Assembly: GCA_017654935.2 (NCBI GenBank)
Contig: CM065689.1
Span: 62,008,606 to 62,072,605 of the forward strand
DNA length: 64,000 nucleotides
Reading direction: 5' to 3'
Source of the DNA: Phymorhynchus buccinoides
Lineage: Eukaryota > Mollusca > Gastropoda > Neogastropoda > Raphitomidae
Positions 33,617-47,500 of the stretch are shown piece after piece. Made by a program: the position numbers and the translations under genes. How positions within the stretch are numbered: the first letter of the stretch is position 1; the number at the start of each line of letters is the position of its first letter. The notes under the pieces were generated by a model that made no database searches, was not told where the DNA came from, and saw only the letters and a list, made by a program, of their open reading frames with translations.

Positions 33617-33950
33617 TATGAGTTTCTCTTCTTGGAATCATTATTCTGGTTAAAGAAAGATGCATTGTCGTGAATAAAAAACACCTAAAGTACTCATTAA
33701 AAAAAAAACTCTCCTCAAAACTTAATCATTGTTGTTGTCACTGCCTTATTGATTGCAATATATCAATATAGACTTATCAATAAGGAGTTGTTTTTCTTCT
33801 TCTTAACCGCAGTGAGGACCGACATTTACTACTTTTCACTCGACTATAACATCAAAACAAAAATAAGTATGATTAAAAACAACACAAAACCCAACAACTA
33901 ACAAATGAGTCCAAAATTCACCCCCTTCCTGTTGAGTCCAGAATGCCGGC
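33617..33950. other. Unique part of intron 6, inverted copy, no gene
   Basis: Near-identical reverse complement of 26019-26330; no coding character. Confidence 0.6.
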
Positions 33951-33952
33951 AT

Positions 33953-34195
33953 TGCTGCTCAAACTAGCCTCCCACTCACGTGCGTGTTGAGGCGATAGGA
34001 CATGAGTGCAGGCATTGCTGCTCAAACTACCCTCCCACTCACGTGCGTGTTGAGGCGATAGGACATGAGTGCCGGCATTGCTGCTCAAACTAGCCTCCCA
34101 CTCACGTGCGTGTTGAGGCGATAGGACATGAGTGCAGGCATTGCTGCTCAAACTACCCTCCCACTCACGTGCGTGTTGAGGCGATAGGACATGAG
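33953..34195 (-). repeat. 63-bp exon-6-donor array, inverted copy, four units
   Basis: On the minus strand each unit carries the last 27 nt of exon 6 plus gtgagtggg. Four copies are present, counting the real junction, against three on the left arm. The alternation GGTAG/CTAG and TGCA/GGCA in the units suggests a two-unit block was duplicated here or lost on the left. Confidence 0.92.
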
Positions 34196-34311
34196 CTCAA
34201 ATTCTCCGTCAGGGGGAATGAACGAGATGGTGCGGTCGTTCTCGAAGCGAGACAGGCGCACACACTGGTGGAACTTCACATCCTCCAGCTCCACAGACTT
34301 GCTTTTGCCCC
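34169..34311 (-). CDS. AP1M1: AP-1 mu exon 6, inverted copy (intact)
   Basis: Same 143-bp exon as 25715-25857 with the same frame and splice sites (acceptor TTTAG before 34311, donor gtgagtgg from 34168 downward). It encodes [20 protein letters not shown] through SYRLNTH. With exon 5 copied beyond it, this arm would form a second, oppositely oriented gene fragment, unless the arm is an artefact, which I think more likely. Confidence 0.9.
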
Positions 34312-34335
34312 CTAAACAGTCAGGATAATTACTGA

Positions 34336-35027
34336 TTGTTGTCGTTATTGTCATCGCTATTGTCATCGCTATTGTCATCGTTATCGTCGTCGTTATTGTC
34401 ATCGTTATTGTCATCGTTATTGTCATCATTATTGTCGATGTTATTGTCATCATTATTATTGTCATCATTTTTGTCATCGTTATTGTCATCATTGTTGTCA
34501 TCATTGTTATCATTATTGTCATCATTATTGTCATTGTTGTCATCATTGTTGTCATCATTATTGTCATCATTATTGTCATCATTATTGTCATTGTTGTCAT
34601 CACTGTTATCGTTATTGTCATCATTATTGTCATCATTATTGTCATCATTGTTGTCATCATTATTGTCATCATTATTGTCATCATTGTTGTCATCATTGTT
34701 GTCATCATTGTTGTCATCATTATTGTCATTGTTATCATCATTATTGTCATCATTGTTGTCATCATTATTGTCATTGTTGTCATCATTGTTGTCATCATTA
34801 TTGTCATCATTATTGTCATCATTATTATCATCATTATTGTCATCATTGTTATCGTTATTGTCATCGTTATTGTCATCATTATTGTCATCATTATTGTCAT
34901 TATTATCATCATTATTGTCATCATTGAAGTCATCGTTATTGTCGTTATTGTCATCATTGTTGTCATTGTCATCATTTTTGTCATCATTATTGTCACCATT
35001 ATTGTCATCAGTGTCAAAATGGTGATG
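34336..35027. repeat. Trinucleotide array before exon 6, inverted copy
   Basis: Reverse complement of 25000-25690, the same length to within a base or two and nearly identical. The matching length of so unstable a repeat on both arms is itself evidence of very recent or artefactual duplication. Confidence 0.93.
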
Positions 35028-35660
35028 ACAAGGCAGCTGCTGCTGCTATTAACATGACCTGTTGACGATGCTACTAAAGACAGCATCATGTCCTAGCTCT
35101 CATTCAGTGTTTCATTCCTCCATTCTGTGAGCCATGCATGCCCTTCTGTTGCATCCAATGACATGTTCAGGAGACAAAATGACACGGGTACTGTACAGGA
35201 ACTGGCAGCACTGCCGTTACATTTCATCATATTTCATGTTTCTGATCACATTTACAATAAAAATAATGCAATGACTAGGCTTCACAAAAAGCACAATATC
35301 AAAGTATATTAGAATATCATGTATTATCTTACAGATCACAAAGTGCATCTCTACTTTGCATTTCTCCAAAGAACAGTTTACAAAGGTATACACATACTTG
35401 TGATGAATTTTGGTTTAAAATAAATGTCAACAGAAATTCTATTAAAATGCTTGCAGTGATTGTAGCACAAAATGTTAATATTCTTTTCCTTTTCTTTCTT
35501 TAACATAGATCTTTTCTTGATCTCACTGTAACACATTTCTACAATCTGCAGAACAACTCTTTTTTTTATATTTAAGGGAGAAAAGGAAGATTAAATAAAA
35601 GAGAAGATTAGCTTAAGGTAATTCATTACAGATTTACATATTGATAATATTTTATCAGAA
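35028..35660. other. Unique part of intron 5, inverted copy, no gene
   Basis: Near-identical reverse complement of 24363-24990; no coding character seen. Confidence 0.6.
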
Positions 35661-35664
35661 ACAA

Positions 35665-36222
35665 TAAGAAATCAGACTACCTATGGTCACTGTACGATTC
35701 AAAGGAGTTTAAGAAGAAAGAGGCCACATACGTCCTGTGCTCTATAAGATATCAGACTACCTATGGTCACTGTACGATTCAAAGGAGTTTAAAAGGAAAG
35801 AGGCCACATACGTCCTGTGCTCTATAAGATATCAGACTACCTATGGTCACTGTACGATTCAAAGGAGTTTAAAAGGAAAGAGGCCACATACGTCCTGTGC
35901 TCTATAAGATATCAGACTACCTATGGTCACTGTACGATTCAAAGGAGTTTAAAAGGAAAGAGGCCACATACGTCCTGTGCTCTATAAGATATCAGACTAC
36001 CTATGGTCACTGTACGATTCAAAGGAGTTTAAAAGGAAAGAAGAAATCAGACTACCCACGGTCACTGTACGATTCAAAGGAGTTGAAAAGATTCAAAGGA
36101 GTTGAAAAGGAAAGAGGTCCGCATACGTCCAATTCTCTATAAGAAATCAGACTACCCACGGTCACTGTACAATTCAAAAGAGTTGAAAAGGAAAGAGGCC
36201 ACATACGTCCTGTGCTCTCAAA
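35665..36222 (-). repeat. 80-bp exon-5-donor array, inverted copy
   Basis: Minus-strand copies of AGAGCACAGGAC/gtatgtgg at 80-bp spacing, matching 23805-24362 in number and order, including the diverged copy next to the true junction at 36207. Confidence 0.92.
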
Positions 36223-36333
36223 CAGCACTTTGTCGTTGAGGCCCAGGCGGAGCTCAGGCATGCCTGACAGGAACACCCGCATCTTGACGCAGCCCACAAT
36301 CTCACTGCGCAGAACATTACCATTGGCACTGAC
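36207..36333 (-). CDS. AP1M1: AP-1 mu exon 5, inverted copy (intact)
   Basis: Identical in length (127 bp), frame and boundaries to 23693-23819: acceptor TTCCAG ending at 36334, donor gtatgtgg from 36206 downward. Encodes VSANGNVLRSEIVGCVKMRV through VLFESTG plus one base. Confidence 0.9.
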
Positions 36334-39300
36334 CTGGAATAGAAACACCGTCACTGACAATTCAATGAAACGATCTATTTCACTGCAATAGAAACACCGT
36401 CATTGACAATTCAATGAAACGATCTATCTCACTGGAATAGAAACACCGTCATTGACAATTCAATGAAACGATCTATCTCACTGGAATAGAAACACCGTCA
36501 CTGACAATTCAATGAAACGATCTATCTCACTGGAATAGAAACACCGTCATTGACAATTCAATGAAACGATCTATCTCACTGCAATAGAAACACCGTCATT
36601 GACAATTCAATGAAACGATCTATCTCACTGCAATAGAAAACACCGTCATTGACAATTCAATGAAACGATCTATCTCACTGCAATAGAAACACCGTCATTG
36701 ACAATTCAATGAAACGATCTATCTCACTGCAATAGAAACACCGTCACTGACAATTCAATGAAACGATCTATCTCACTGCAATAGAAACACCGTCATTGAC
36801 AATTCAATGAAACGATCTATCTCACTGCAATAAAAACACCGTCATTGACAATTCAATGAAACGATCTATCTCACTGCAATAAAAACACCGTCACTAACAA
36901 TTCAATGAAACGATCTATCTCACTGCAATAAAAACACCGTCACTAACAATTCAATGAAACGATCTATCTCACTGCAATAAAAACACCGTCATTGACAATT
37001 CAATGAAACGATCTATCTCACTGCAATAAAAACACCGTCATTGACAATTCAATGAAACGATCTATCTCACTGCAATAGAAACACCGTCATTGACAATTCA
37101 ATGAAACGATCTATCTCACTGCAATAGAAACACCGTCACTGACAATTCAATGAAACGATCTATCTCACTGCAATAAAAACACCGTCATTGACAATTCAAT
37201 GAAACGATCTATCTCACTGCAATAAAAACACCGTCACTAACAATTCAATGAAACGATCTATCTCACTGCAATAGAAACACCGTCATTGACAATTCAATGA
37301 AACGATCTATCTCACTGGAATAGAAACACCGTCATTGACAATTCAATGAAACGATCTATCTCACTGCAATAGAAACACCGTCATTGACAATTCAATGAAA
37401 CGATCTATCTCACTGCAATAGAAACACCGTCATTGACAATTCAATGAAACGATCTATCTCACTGCAATAGAAACACCGTCATTGACAATTCAATGAAACG
37501 ATCTATCTCACTGCAATAGAAACACCGTCATTGACAATTCAATGAAACGATCTATCTCACTGCAATAGAAACACTGTCATTGACAATTCAATGAAACGAT
37601 CTATCTCACTGCAATAGAAACACTGTCATTGACAATTCAATGAAACGATCTATCTCACTGCAATAGAAACACCGTCATTGACAATTCAATGAAACGATCT
37701 ATCTCACTGCAATAAAAACACCGTCATTGACAATTCAATGAAACGATCTATCTCACTGCAATAAAAACACCGTCATTGACAATTCAATGAAACGATCTAT
37801 CTCACTGCAATAAAAACACCGTCACTAACAATTCAATGAAACGATCTATCTCACTGCAATAAAAACACCGTCATTGACAATTCAATGAAACGATCTATCT
37901 CACTGCAATAGAAACACCGTCATTGACAATTCAATGAAACGATCTATCTCACTGCAATAGAAACACCGTCATTGACAATTCAATGAAACGATCTATCTCA
38001 CTGCAATAAAAACACTGTCATTGACAATTCAATGAAACGATCTATCTCACTGCAATAGAAACACTGTCATTGACAATTCAATGAAACGATCTATCTCACT
38101 GCAATAGAAACACCGTCATTGACAATTCAATGAAACGATCTATCTCACTGCAATATAAACACCGTCATTGACAATTCAATGAAACGATCTATCTCACTGC
38201 AATAGAAACACCGTCATTGACAATTCAATGAAACGATCTATCTCACTGCAATAAAAACACCGTCATTGACAATTCAATGAAACGATCTATCTCACTGCAA
38301 TAGAAACACCGTCATTGACAATTCAATGAAACGATCTATCTCACTGCAATAGAAACACTGTCATTGACAATTCAATGAAACGATCTATCTCACTGCAATA
38401 AAAACACTGTCATTGACAATTCAATGAAACGATCTATCTCACTGCAATAGAAACACTGTCATTGACAATTCAATGAAACGATCTATCTCACTGCAATAGA
38501 AACACTGTCATTGACAATTCAATGAAACGATCTATCTCACTGCAATAGAAACACACCGTCATCTCACTGCACAATTCAATGAAACGATCTATCTCACTGC
38601 AATAAAAACACCGTCATTGACAATTCAATGAAACGATCTATCTCACTGCAATAAAAACACCGTCATTGACAATTCAATGAAACGATCTATCTCACTGCAA
38701 TAAAAACACCGTCATTGACAATTCAATGAAACGATCTATCTCACTGCAATAGAAACACCGTCACTGACAATTCAATGAAACGATCTATCTCACTGCAATA
38801 AAAACACCGTCACTGACAATTCAATGAAACGATCTATCTCACTGCAATAGAAACACACCGTCATTGACAATTCAATGAAACGATCTATCTCACTGCAATA
38901 GAAACACCGTCATTGACAATTCAATGAAACGATCTATCTCACTGCAATAGAAACACCGTCATTGACAATTCAATGAAACGATCTATCTCACTGCAATAGA
39001 AACACCGTCATTGACAATTCAATGAAACGATCTATCTCACTGCAATAGAAACACCGTCATTGACAATTCAATGAAACGATCTATCTCACTGCAATAAAAA
39101 CACCGTCATTGACAATTCAATGAAACGATCTATCTCACTGCAATAAAAACACCGTCATTGACAATTCAATGAAACGATCTATCTCACTGCAATAGAAACA
39201 CCGTCACTGACAATTCAATGAAACGATCTATCTCACTGCAATAGAAACACCGTCATTGACAATTCAATGAAACGATCTATCTCACTGCAATAGAAACACC

Positions 39301-41250
39301 GTCACTGACAATTCAATGAAACGATCTATCTCACTGCAATAGAAACACCGTCATTGACAATTCAATGAAACGATCTATCTCACTGCAATAGAAACACCGT
39401 CATTGACAATTCAATGAAACGATCTATCTCACTGCAATAGAAACACCGTCATTGACAATTCAATGAAACGATCTATCTCACTGCAATAGAAACACCGTCA
39501 TTGACAATTCAATGAAACGATCTATCTCACTGCAATAAAAACACCGTCATTGACAATTCAATGAAACGATCTATCTCACTGCAATAGAAACACCGTCATT
39601 GACAATTCAATGAAACGATCTATCTCACTGCAATAGAAACACCGTCATTGACAATTCAATGAAACGATTTATCTCACTGCAATAAAAACACCGTCATTGA
39701 CAATTCAATGAAACGATCTATCTCACTGCAATAAAAACACCGTCACTGACAATTCAATGAAACGATCTATCTCACTGCAATAGAAACACCGTCATTGACA
39801 ATTCAATGAAACGATCTATCTCACTGCAATAAAAACACCGTCATTGACAATTCAATGAAACGATCTATCTCACTGCAATAGAAACACCGTCATTGACAAT
39901 TCAATGAAACGATCTATCTCACTGCAATAAAAACACCGTCATTGACAATTCAATGAAACGATCTATCTCACTGCAATAGAAACACCGTCATTGACAATTC
40001 AATGAAACGATCTATCTCACTGCAATAGAAACACCGTCATTGACAATTCAATGAAACGATCTATCTCACTGCAATAGAAACACCGTCATTGACAATTCAA
40101 TGAAACGATCTATCTCACTGCAATAAAAACACCGTCATTGACAATTCAATGAAACGATCTATCTCACTGCAATAGAAACACCGTCATTGACAATTCAATG
40201 AAACGATCTATCTCACTGCAATAAAAACACCGTCATTGACAATTCAATGAAACGATCTATCTCACTGCAATAGAAACACCGTCATTGACAATTCAATGAA
40301 ACGATCTATCTCACTGCAATAGAAACACCGTCATTGACAATTCAATGAAACGATCTATCTCACTGCAATAGAAACACCGTCATTGACAATTCAATGAAAC
40401 GATCTATCTCACTGCAATAGAAACACCGTCATTGACAATTCAATGAAACGATCTATCTCACTGCAATAAAAACACCGTCATTGACAATTCAATGAAACGA
40501 TCTATCTCACTGCAATAAAAACACCGTCATTGACAATTCAATGAAACGATCTATCTCACTGCAATAGAAACACCGTCACTGACAATTCAATGAAACGATC
40601 TATCTCACTGCAATAAAAACACCGTCATTGACAATTCAATGAAACGATCTATCTCACTGCAATAGAAACACCGTCACTGACAATTCAATGAAACGATCTA
40701 TCTCACTGCAATAAAAACACCGTCATTGACAATTCAATGAAACGATCTATCTCACTGCAATAAAAACACCGTCACTAACAATTCAATGAAACGATCTATC
40801 TCACTGCAATAGAAACACCGTCATTGACAATTCAATGAAACGATCTATCTCACTGCAATAAAAACACCGTCACTAACAATTCAATGAAACGATCTATCTC
40901 ACTGCAATAAAAACACCGTCACTAACAATTCAATGAAACGATCTATCTCACTGCAATAAAAACACCGTCATTGACAATTCAATGAAACGATCTATCTCAC
41001 TGCAATAAAAACACCGTCATTGACAATTCAATGAAACGATCTATCTCACTGCAATAAAAACACCGTCATTGACAATTCAATGAAACGATCTATCTCACTG
41101 CAATAAAAACACTGTCATTGACAATTCAATGAAACGATCTATCTCACTGCAATAAAAACACCGTCACTAACAATTCAATGAAACGATCTATCTCACTGCA
41201 ATAAAAACACCGTCATTGACAATTCAATGAAACGATCTATCTCACTGCGC
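36334..41250 (-). repeat. 49-bp exon-5-acceptor array, inverted copy
   Basis: About 100 units. The order of unit variants (CAATGAC/CAGTGAC/TTAGTGAC, GGTG/AGTG, GCAG/CCAG) follows the left array at both ends with scattered single-base disagreements. One rearranged stretch lies near 38550-38580 and there are small insertions near 38848. Total length is about 40 bp less than on the left. Confidence 0.93.
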
Positions 41251-41508
41251 AGAGCACTGCCATTAGAGCTGAGTACTGGTACAGAAAACTGTACTGGTAC
41301 GATACTGGTATTTTGTTGTCGTACCGAGATAGTCATGGTTAACATGTTGTACTACGCAATCTTCATCTGTGTTAAGCCAACGAGAGCATACAGACTAACA
41401 AACACATCGTTATGGATCAGTGCGCATCTGTTGCTTTGAACATCAATGACACTTTTAGGAGAAAAGGAGAAACCGGGATTAAAAGGAGAAGATGAAAGAA
41501 ACTGTGCT

Positions 41509-43437
41509 TATATAACACACCCATTGATATAACACACCCATTGATATAACACACCCATTGATATAACACACCCATTGATATAACACACCCATTGATATGA
41601 CACACCCATTGATATAACACACCCATTGATATAACACACCCATTGATATAACACACCCATTGATATAACACACCCATTGATATAACACACCCATTGATAT
41701 ATGACACACCCATTGATATAACACACCCATTGATATAACACACCCATTGATATAACACACCCATTGATATAACACACCCATTGATATAACACACCCATTG
41801 ATATAACACACCCATTGATATAACACACCCATTGATATAACACACCCATTGATATAACACACCCATTGATATGACACACCCATTGATATAACACACCCAT
41901 TGATATAACACACCCATTGATATGACACACCCATTGATATGACACACCCATTGATATGACACACCCATTGATATAACACACCCATTGATATAACACACCC
42001 ATTGATATAACACACCCATTGATATGACACACCCATTGATATAACACACCCATTGATATAACACACCCATTGATATAACACACCCATTGATATAACACAC
42101 CCATTGATATAACACACCCATTGATATAACACACCCATTGATATAACACACCCATTGATATAACACACCCATTGATATGACACACCCATTGATATAACAC
42201 ACCCATTGATATGACACACCCATTGATATGACACACCCATTGATATGACACACCCATTGATATAACACACCCATTGATATGACACACCCATTGATATGAC
42301 ACACCCATTGATATGACACACCCATTGATATGACACACCCATTGATATAACACACCCATTGATATAACACACCCATTGATATAACACACCCATTGATATA
42401 ACACACCCATTGATATAACACACCCATTGATATAACACACCCATTGATATAACACACCCATTGATATAACACACCCATTGATATAACACACCCATTGATA
42501 TGACACACCCATTGATATGACACACCCATTGATATATGACACACCCATTGATATAACACACCCATTGATATAACACACCCATTGATATGACACACCCATT
42601 GATATAACACACCCATTGATATGACACACCCATTGATATAACACACCCATTGATATGACACACCCATTGATATGACACACCCATTGAGATGACACACCCA
42701 TTGATATAACACACCCATTGATATAACACACCCATTGATATAACACACCCATTGATATAACACACCCATTGATATGACACACCCATTGATATAACACACC
42801 CATTGATATAACACACCCATTGATATGACACACCCATTGATATGACACACCCATTGATATGACACACCCATTGATATGACACACCCATTGATATAACACA
42901 CCCATTGATATGACACACCCATTGATATTACACACCCATTGATATAACACACCCATTGATATAACACACCCATTGATATAACACACCCATTGATATAACA
43001 CACCCATTGATATAACACACCCATTGATATAACACACCCATTGATATAACACACCCATTGATATGACACACCCATTGATATAACACACCCATTGATATGA
43101 CACACCCATTGATATGACACACCCATTGATATAACACACCCATTGATATGACACACCCATTGATATAACACACCCATTGATATAACACACCCATTGATAT
43201 GACACACCCATTGATATGACACACCCATTGAGATGACACACCCATTGAGATGACACACCCATTGATATGACACACCCATTGATATGACACACCCATTGAT
43301 ATAACACACCCATTGATATAACACACCCATTGATATAACACACCCATTGATATAACACACCCATTGATATAACACACCCATTGATATAACACACCCATTG
43401 ATATGACACACCCATTGATGTAACACACCCATTCTGA
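41509..43437. repeat. 17-bp minisatellite, inverted copy
   Basis: Reverse complement of the array at 16508-18475 (unit CCCATTGATATGACACA with a G/A alternative), about 113 copies. All minus-strand frames are open for the same trivial reason as on the left. Confidence 0.96.
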
Positions 43438-44139
43438 CAGGTAGAAACCACTACAATGGCCATATAACAACATGTATTGTTCTTGATTCAAAGCTAAAAG
43501 ACAGCACTGTGTCATCCATCAGTATTAAGCAGAAAACCATTTGTCAACACACATACACACACACGCATGCACGCACACACACACGCACGGAACACAAATG
43601 TGTGCAACATAATCAAAATAGTTATTACACATTTTGAAAATGATGTAACTTTATGAAATAAACAAAGATATGTTTTAGACGAGCATGCCATCAGATGGGG
43701 CATTATTAGCTGCTTAGGATATCATCATGCAGCGCAGAAAAAGAAATAAAACAAAACGAAACGTGAACAAAATAGTGCTATACTGTTCATCGTTTTTAAC
43801 AACTGTGAAGTCTTCTTCCATCAATTTGTTTGGTCGAGCGCATACCTTGGTTACGAACGTTTATCTCCCTTACCTACTGTCACGGGTAGCACCGTGTCCT
43901 GTTTTGTATAATCCTTTAGGGGCATAATTTACTAGGAGTGGGCAAGTGTACCCCGACACCGTTCTTTTTTTTTCTACTTTCTTCTCTCTCCAATTTTGCT
44001 TGTTCAGCTTTATCCCCATCGCGAGATGTGTTTTCACTGTTGCACGGACTTTTACTGTTTCTCCACTTTCTATTTCTTTCTCTAGAGAGCTCTTTGCTCA
44101 CTCTAGGCCTTGCTATCTTTACTTCGACTGTTTTACTGG

Positions 44140-44512
44140 CAGACTGTTCTTGACTGCGACGCCGACTGGACATGACGACTTGACGAGACTTTATCCTTTT
44201 GAAACAGCCCCGTCTGTTTCTGTGAGGGAAGTTTTTATTTTAAGCCTAGTATTCTCTAATACTAGGGGTGTGCGCCCCTGGTACACCTAACCTTGTTGTT
44301 GGTTAATATGCGTATTAACCTGGAAATCGAGCAGACGACATTTTGACTGCGACAGGACTTGACTTTATCCTTTTGAAACAGCCCCGTCTGTTTCTGTGAG
44401 GGAAGATTTATTTTTCTAAGCCTGGTATTCTCTAATACTAGGGGTGTGCGCCCCTGTACACCTAACCCTGTTGTCGGTTAATACCCTTATTAACCTGGAA
44501 ATTGAGAGGCTT
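44140..44512. repeat. 173-bp direct repeats with palindromes, inverted copy
   Basis: Reverse complement of 15448-15795. CTAGTATT-CTCT-AATACTAG and GGTTAATA-NNNN-TATTAACC are retained here, so the dyads are supported by both arms. Confidence 0.75.
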
Positions 44513-47500
44513 TCAGCTTGGAGGAAAAGCTGAGTAGTTTTTGACCTGACGACTGACTTGACTGACTACACGTTTCTACTTTCTCTTCTCCCTGTCACTG
44601 TGGGAGCCGCCTGCCTTCCTTCCTTCCTTCCTTCTTCTTCGTTCACGAGCGAGATGGTTAGTAGAGTGTGTCTTCTTCTTATTATTTCTCGCTCTTTATT
44701 TTCCATCTCGGGGTTCAAGTTCTAGGTCCATATTTTGTATTCCATTTCCCCTCCTTTTCCATTTATTTTCTCCCTAGAGTTTTTAATTCTTCTATATTTC
44801 CTTTGTTTAAAATGTTTCCTTCATAAAATGTTATTCTTGGATTGAAGTGTAAAAAGGTTTGTTTCCGAGTCAAATATTGTAACTTTAAATAAAGTATTTT
44901 TCCCCTTTAGCTTATTTTTGTCCGGGCGTTTCGTTGACTAGGGAAGGGGCTAGGTTTTACTGTTAGTGGTGCGCCTTGTCACTTCCGGCCCACCTATCTC
45001 TCCCCTCCCCTCAGTGTTGCTTCTTTGCAGACGATACGAAACTTGAGCAAAAGGTTTGTTTTGTTGTCTGAATAAATGTTTGTATTCTCAGGACTTTATT
45101 GTGGTTATTTAGTACCTCCAGAATGGTGCTTGCTGTTAAGTATTGCAGTCGTCGTTCTGTGCATTGGATCTAAACTTAGTACCGTTTGCAGGAATGCTGC
45201 GTGTTTGGCTTGGGTTAAGTATTGCACTAGTCGTCGTTCTGTGCTTCGCATTTTTTTTATCTAAACTTAGTATTGTTTGCAAATTTCTTTTCTGGGGTGT
45301 TTGGCCATAGCCTTTAAGGTGGAATCTTCGCATTTTAGTAGCCAATGGATTGTTCTGAAAGAAAGAGGGATTCGAATAAAGTACTTAGTAGGCATTATTG
45401 TTTTTACCTTGTTCTTAATCAACCTCATTTATAATTAATGAAACTGAGGTGGAAATTGGGACCAGGTGTAATATGTTTATCACTTTGTTAACATTTTCTA
45501 TGTAAGAATATTTAGAAAGTTGGGCTGTTCGGGTCTCTCTCCTTGTTGTTGGAGTTTTTTGTTTTGTTTTGTTTGTTTTTTTTTTTTGGGTTTTTCCCTT
45601 GGTCGTGTGATTCATTTGAGGAAGAGAAGAGAAGAGCTCAAGCGTTTTTTTCGGTATTTTTTTTTTTTTTTTTTTTTTTTGTTTTTTTTTTTTTAAGTTT
45701 TCAGCCGAAAATAGTCGATTAGTGACTTCTATAAGCCTCCAATAAGCAGCAAGCCAGTAGCAGCAGAGCAGTTAGCGTACTGTTAAGCAGCAGAGTTAGC
45801 AGTTGTTAAGGGTAATATCTAAACCTGTTTGGCGTAATTCTCATCTGTATTGGGTTTGTGTAAGTAGTTATTAAGTTATGTGTATTTAACTTTGCCCAAG
45901 TTTTACTTAAAGGAACTAGGCGGTATCAAAATTGCCAAAAAATTATGGTTTTAGTCGGGTTAACGAGTAATAAATTTAGAAGGAGTATTATAGAGTTATC
46001 GCCAAGGGTTAGAGTGGTTAGATTTTAGTACTACTCAGAGTTTTATGTTTTGTAGGATTAGACCCCATTAGAAGTAATAGGTCCTTTTTAGAGTAAATAC
46101 TGAGTTTGTAGTTTAGGAGTGTTTTAGCGTGTTACTCATGTAACATACTACTGTGCATAGCGTATTATTCCTTTTCTTAGTTTAGACTATTGATTGTATC
46201 CTGTTTAGAGTCTCTTTAGTAGCTTTTTACCCAACTGAACTAGAGTCTAGAGAGTCGCTTAGGAGTATTGCCCGTACGTCAATATAGTTTTATGCTATTA
46301 TTCCACAGATAGTTACAGTTTTAGTTTAGATGGTCTTCAAGAGATTGTCCGTCAAACTTAGCCGGGTAGACTTAGGACGCCAGGATTGTGTTGGAGCCCC
46401 AAAAACGCTCCTTGTTCTAGGATTACTTTATTCATCGCGTCCTTAGATGGGTACTCATGGTGAAAACTTATCTTTGTGCCCCGCTTTAGTCACGGTGTAG
46501 ACTTCCTGTCTTTAAAGTCTCTACGCGTTACCCAACCTGAAACTGGAGGTTCGTCTTGTGCTCGGACGTCAAGTAACCGCAGACCGTGGATGTCTCACCG
46601 GTTACCTCTGCGTGACGTGAGGAGCTGTGGCTGTTTGGGGTCCTGCAAGGTGGCTCTCCTTGGACATCGCAGCGACAGGACTGGACTCGTTCGCCCAGTC
46701 ACGGTTTATTTTCCCTACGTGCTTGTGGCGGGGAAGGCCCTCTGAGTTGACTCTATGGGTTGCTTGTTTCGAGTACACTTGTGGACCAAGGGCTACGTCC
46801 ATTTTTTTTATTTTAGGGTGGGGGGATTTAGTCTACTTCGACTTTGAAGTAAGTTTTAAGGGAAGGGAAGGACTGAAGAGAAAAAAAAGTAGTGATCTAG
46901 GGGTGTAGCCGCGGCGAGGTCTGTGGAGTGGTCATGGTTGGTCATTTTATCAGGACTTCCTTTACTTTTCTGTTTTAGTTGGATTTTTTCCTCGACTGTG
47001 ACAGAGTAAGCGCAATATTATGTGGTCCGCTTGTTTTGAGGACCCAGCGCCTTGATCTGGACAGATTAGAGACTTTCCGTGGATTGTTAATGATTTACTT
47101 AGTGGTAGTAAGATTACTGTGGTGGTTGGTATTGGTGTTGTTTCTTTAAAATTTAATGAAATAGCAAAGTAGATTAAGTTGGGCAAGGTTTTTGCGCTTC
47201 TTATTGTCACATCAGTATACTTGGACCCTTTTTTCGTAGTCATGCTTTTTGTTTTTTTTATTTCGAGGTTAGTTGTGTTTTGTCTTTTAGAGGAGTTATT
47301 GTTTATTGATTTGATGATGTTTGAGGCTTTGCACCTTCACTTTTCTTTTGCGGTTTTTGAGGAGGTGCTACCTTTTCTCTAAAAGGGTGAATGTCCGGTG
47401 CACTCTGACTGACAGAGTTGACTAGAAGTTTGTAAGAAATCAACTGGATTTTTGCTAGTGGGCTTTTTGGGTCTTTGTTGAAGCCCATGTACTTAAGGAT

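Noticed and set aside
34169..36333. A second functional AP-1 mu gene on the minus strand
   Set aside because: Exons 5 and 6 are intact there, but exons 2-4 are broken and the arm is probably a fold-back artefact, so no independent gene is claimed.
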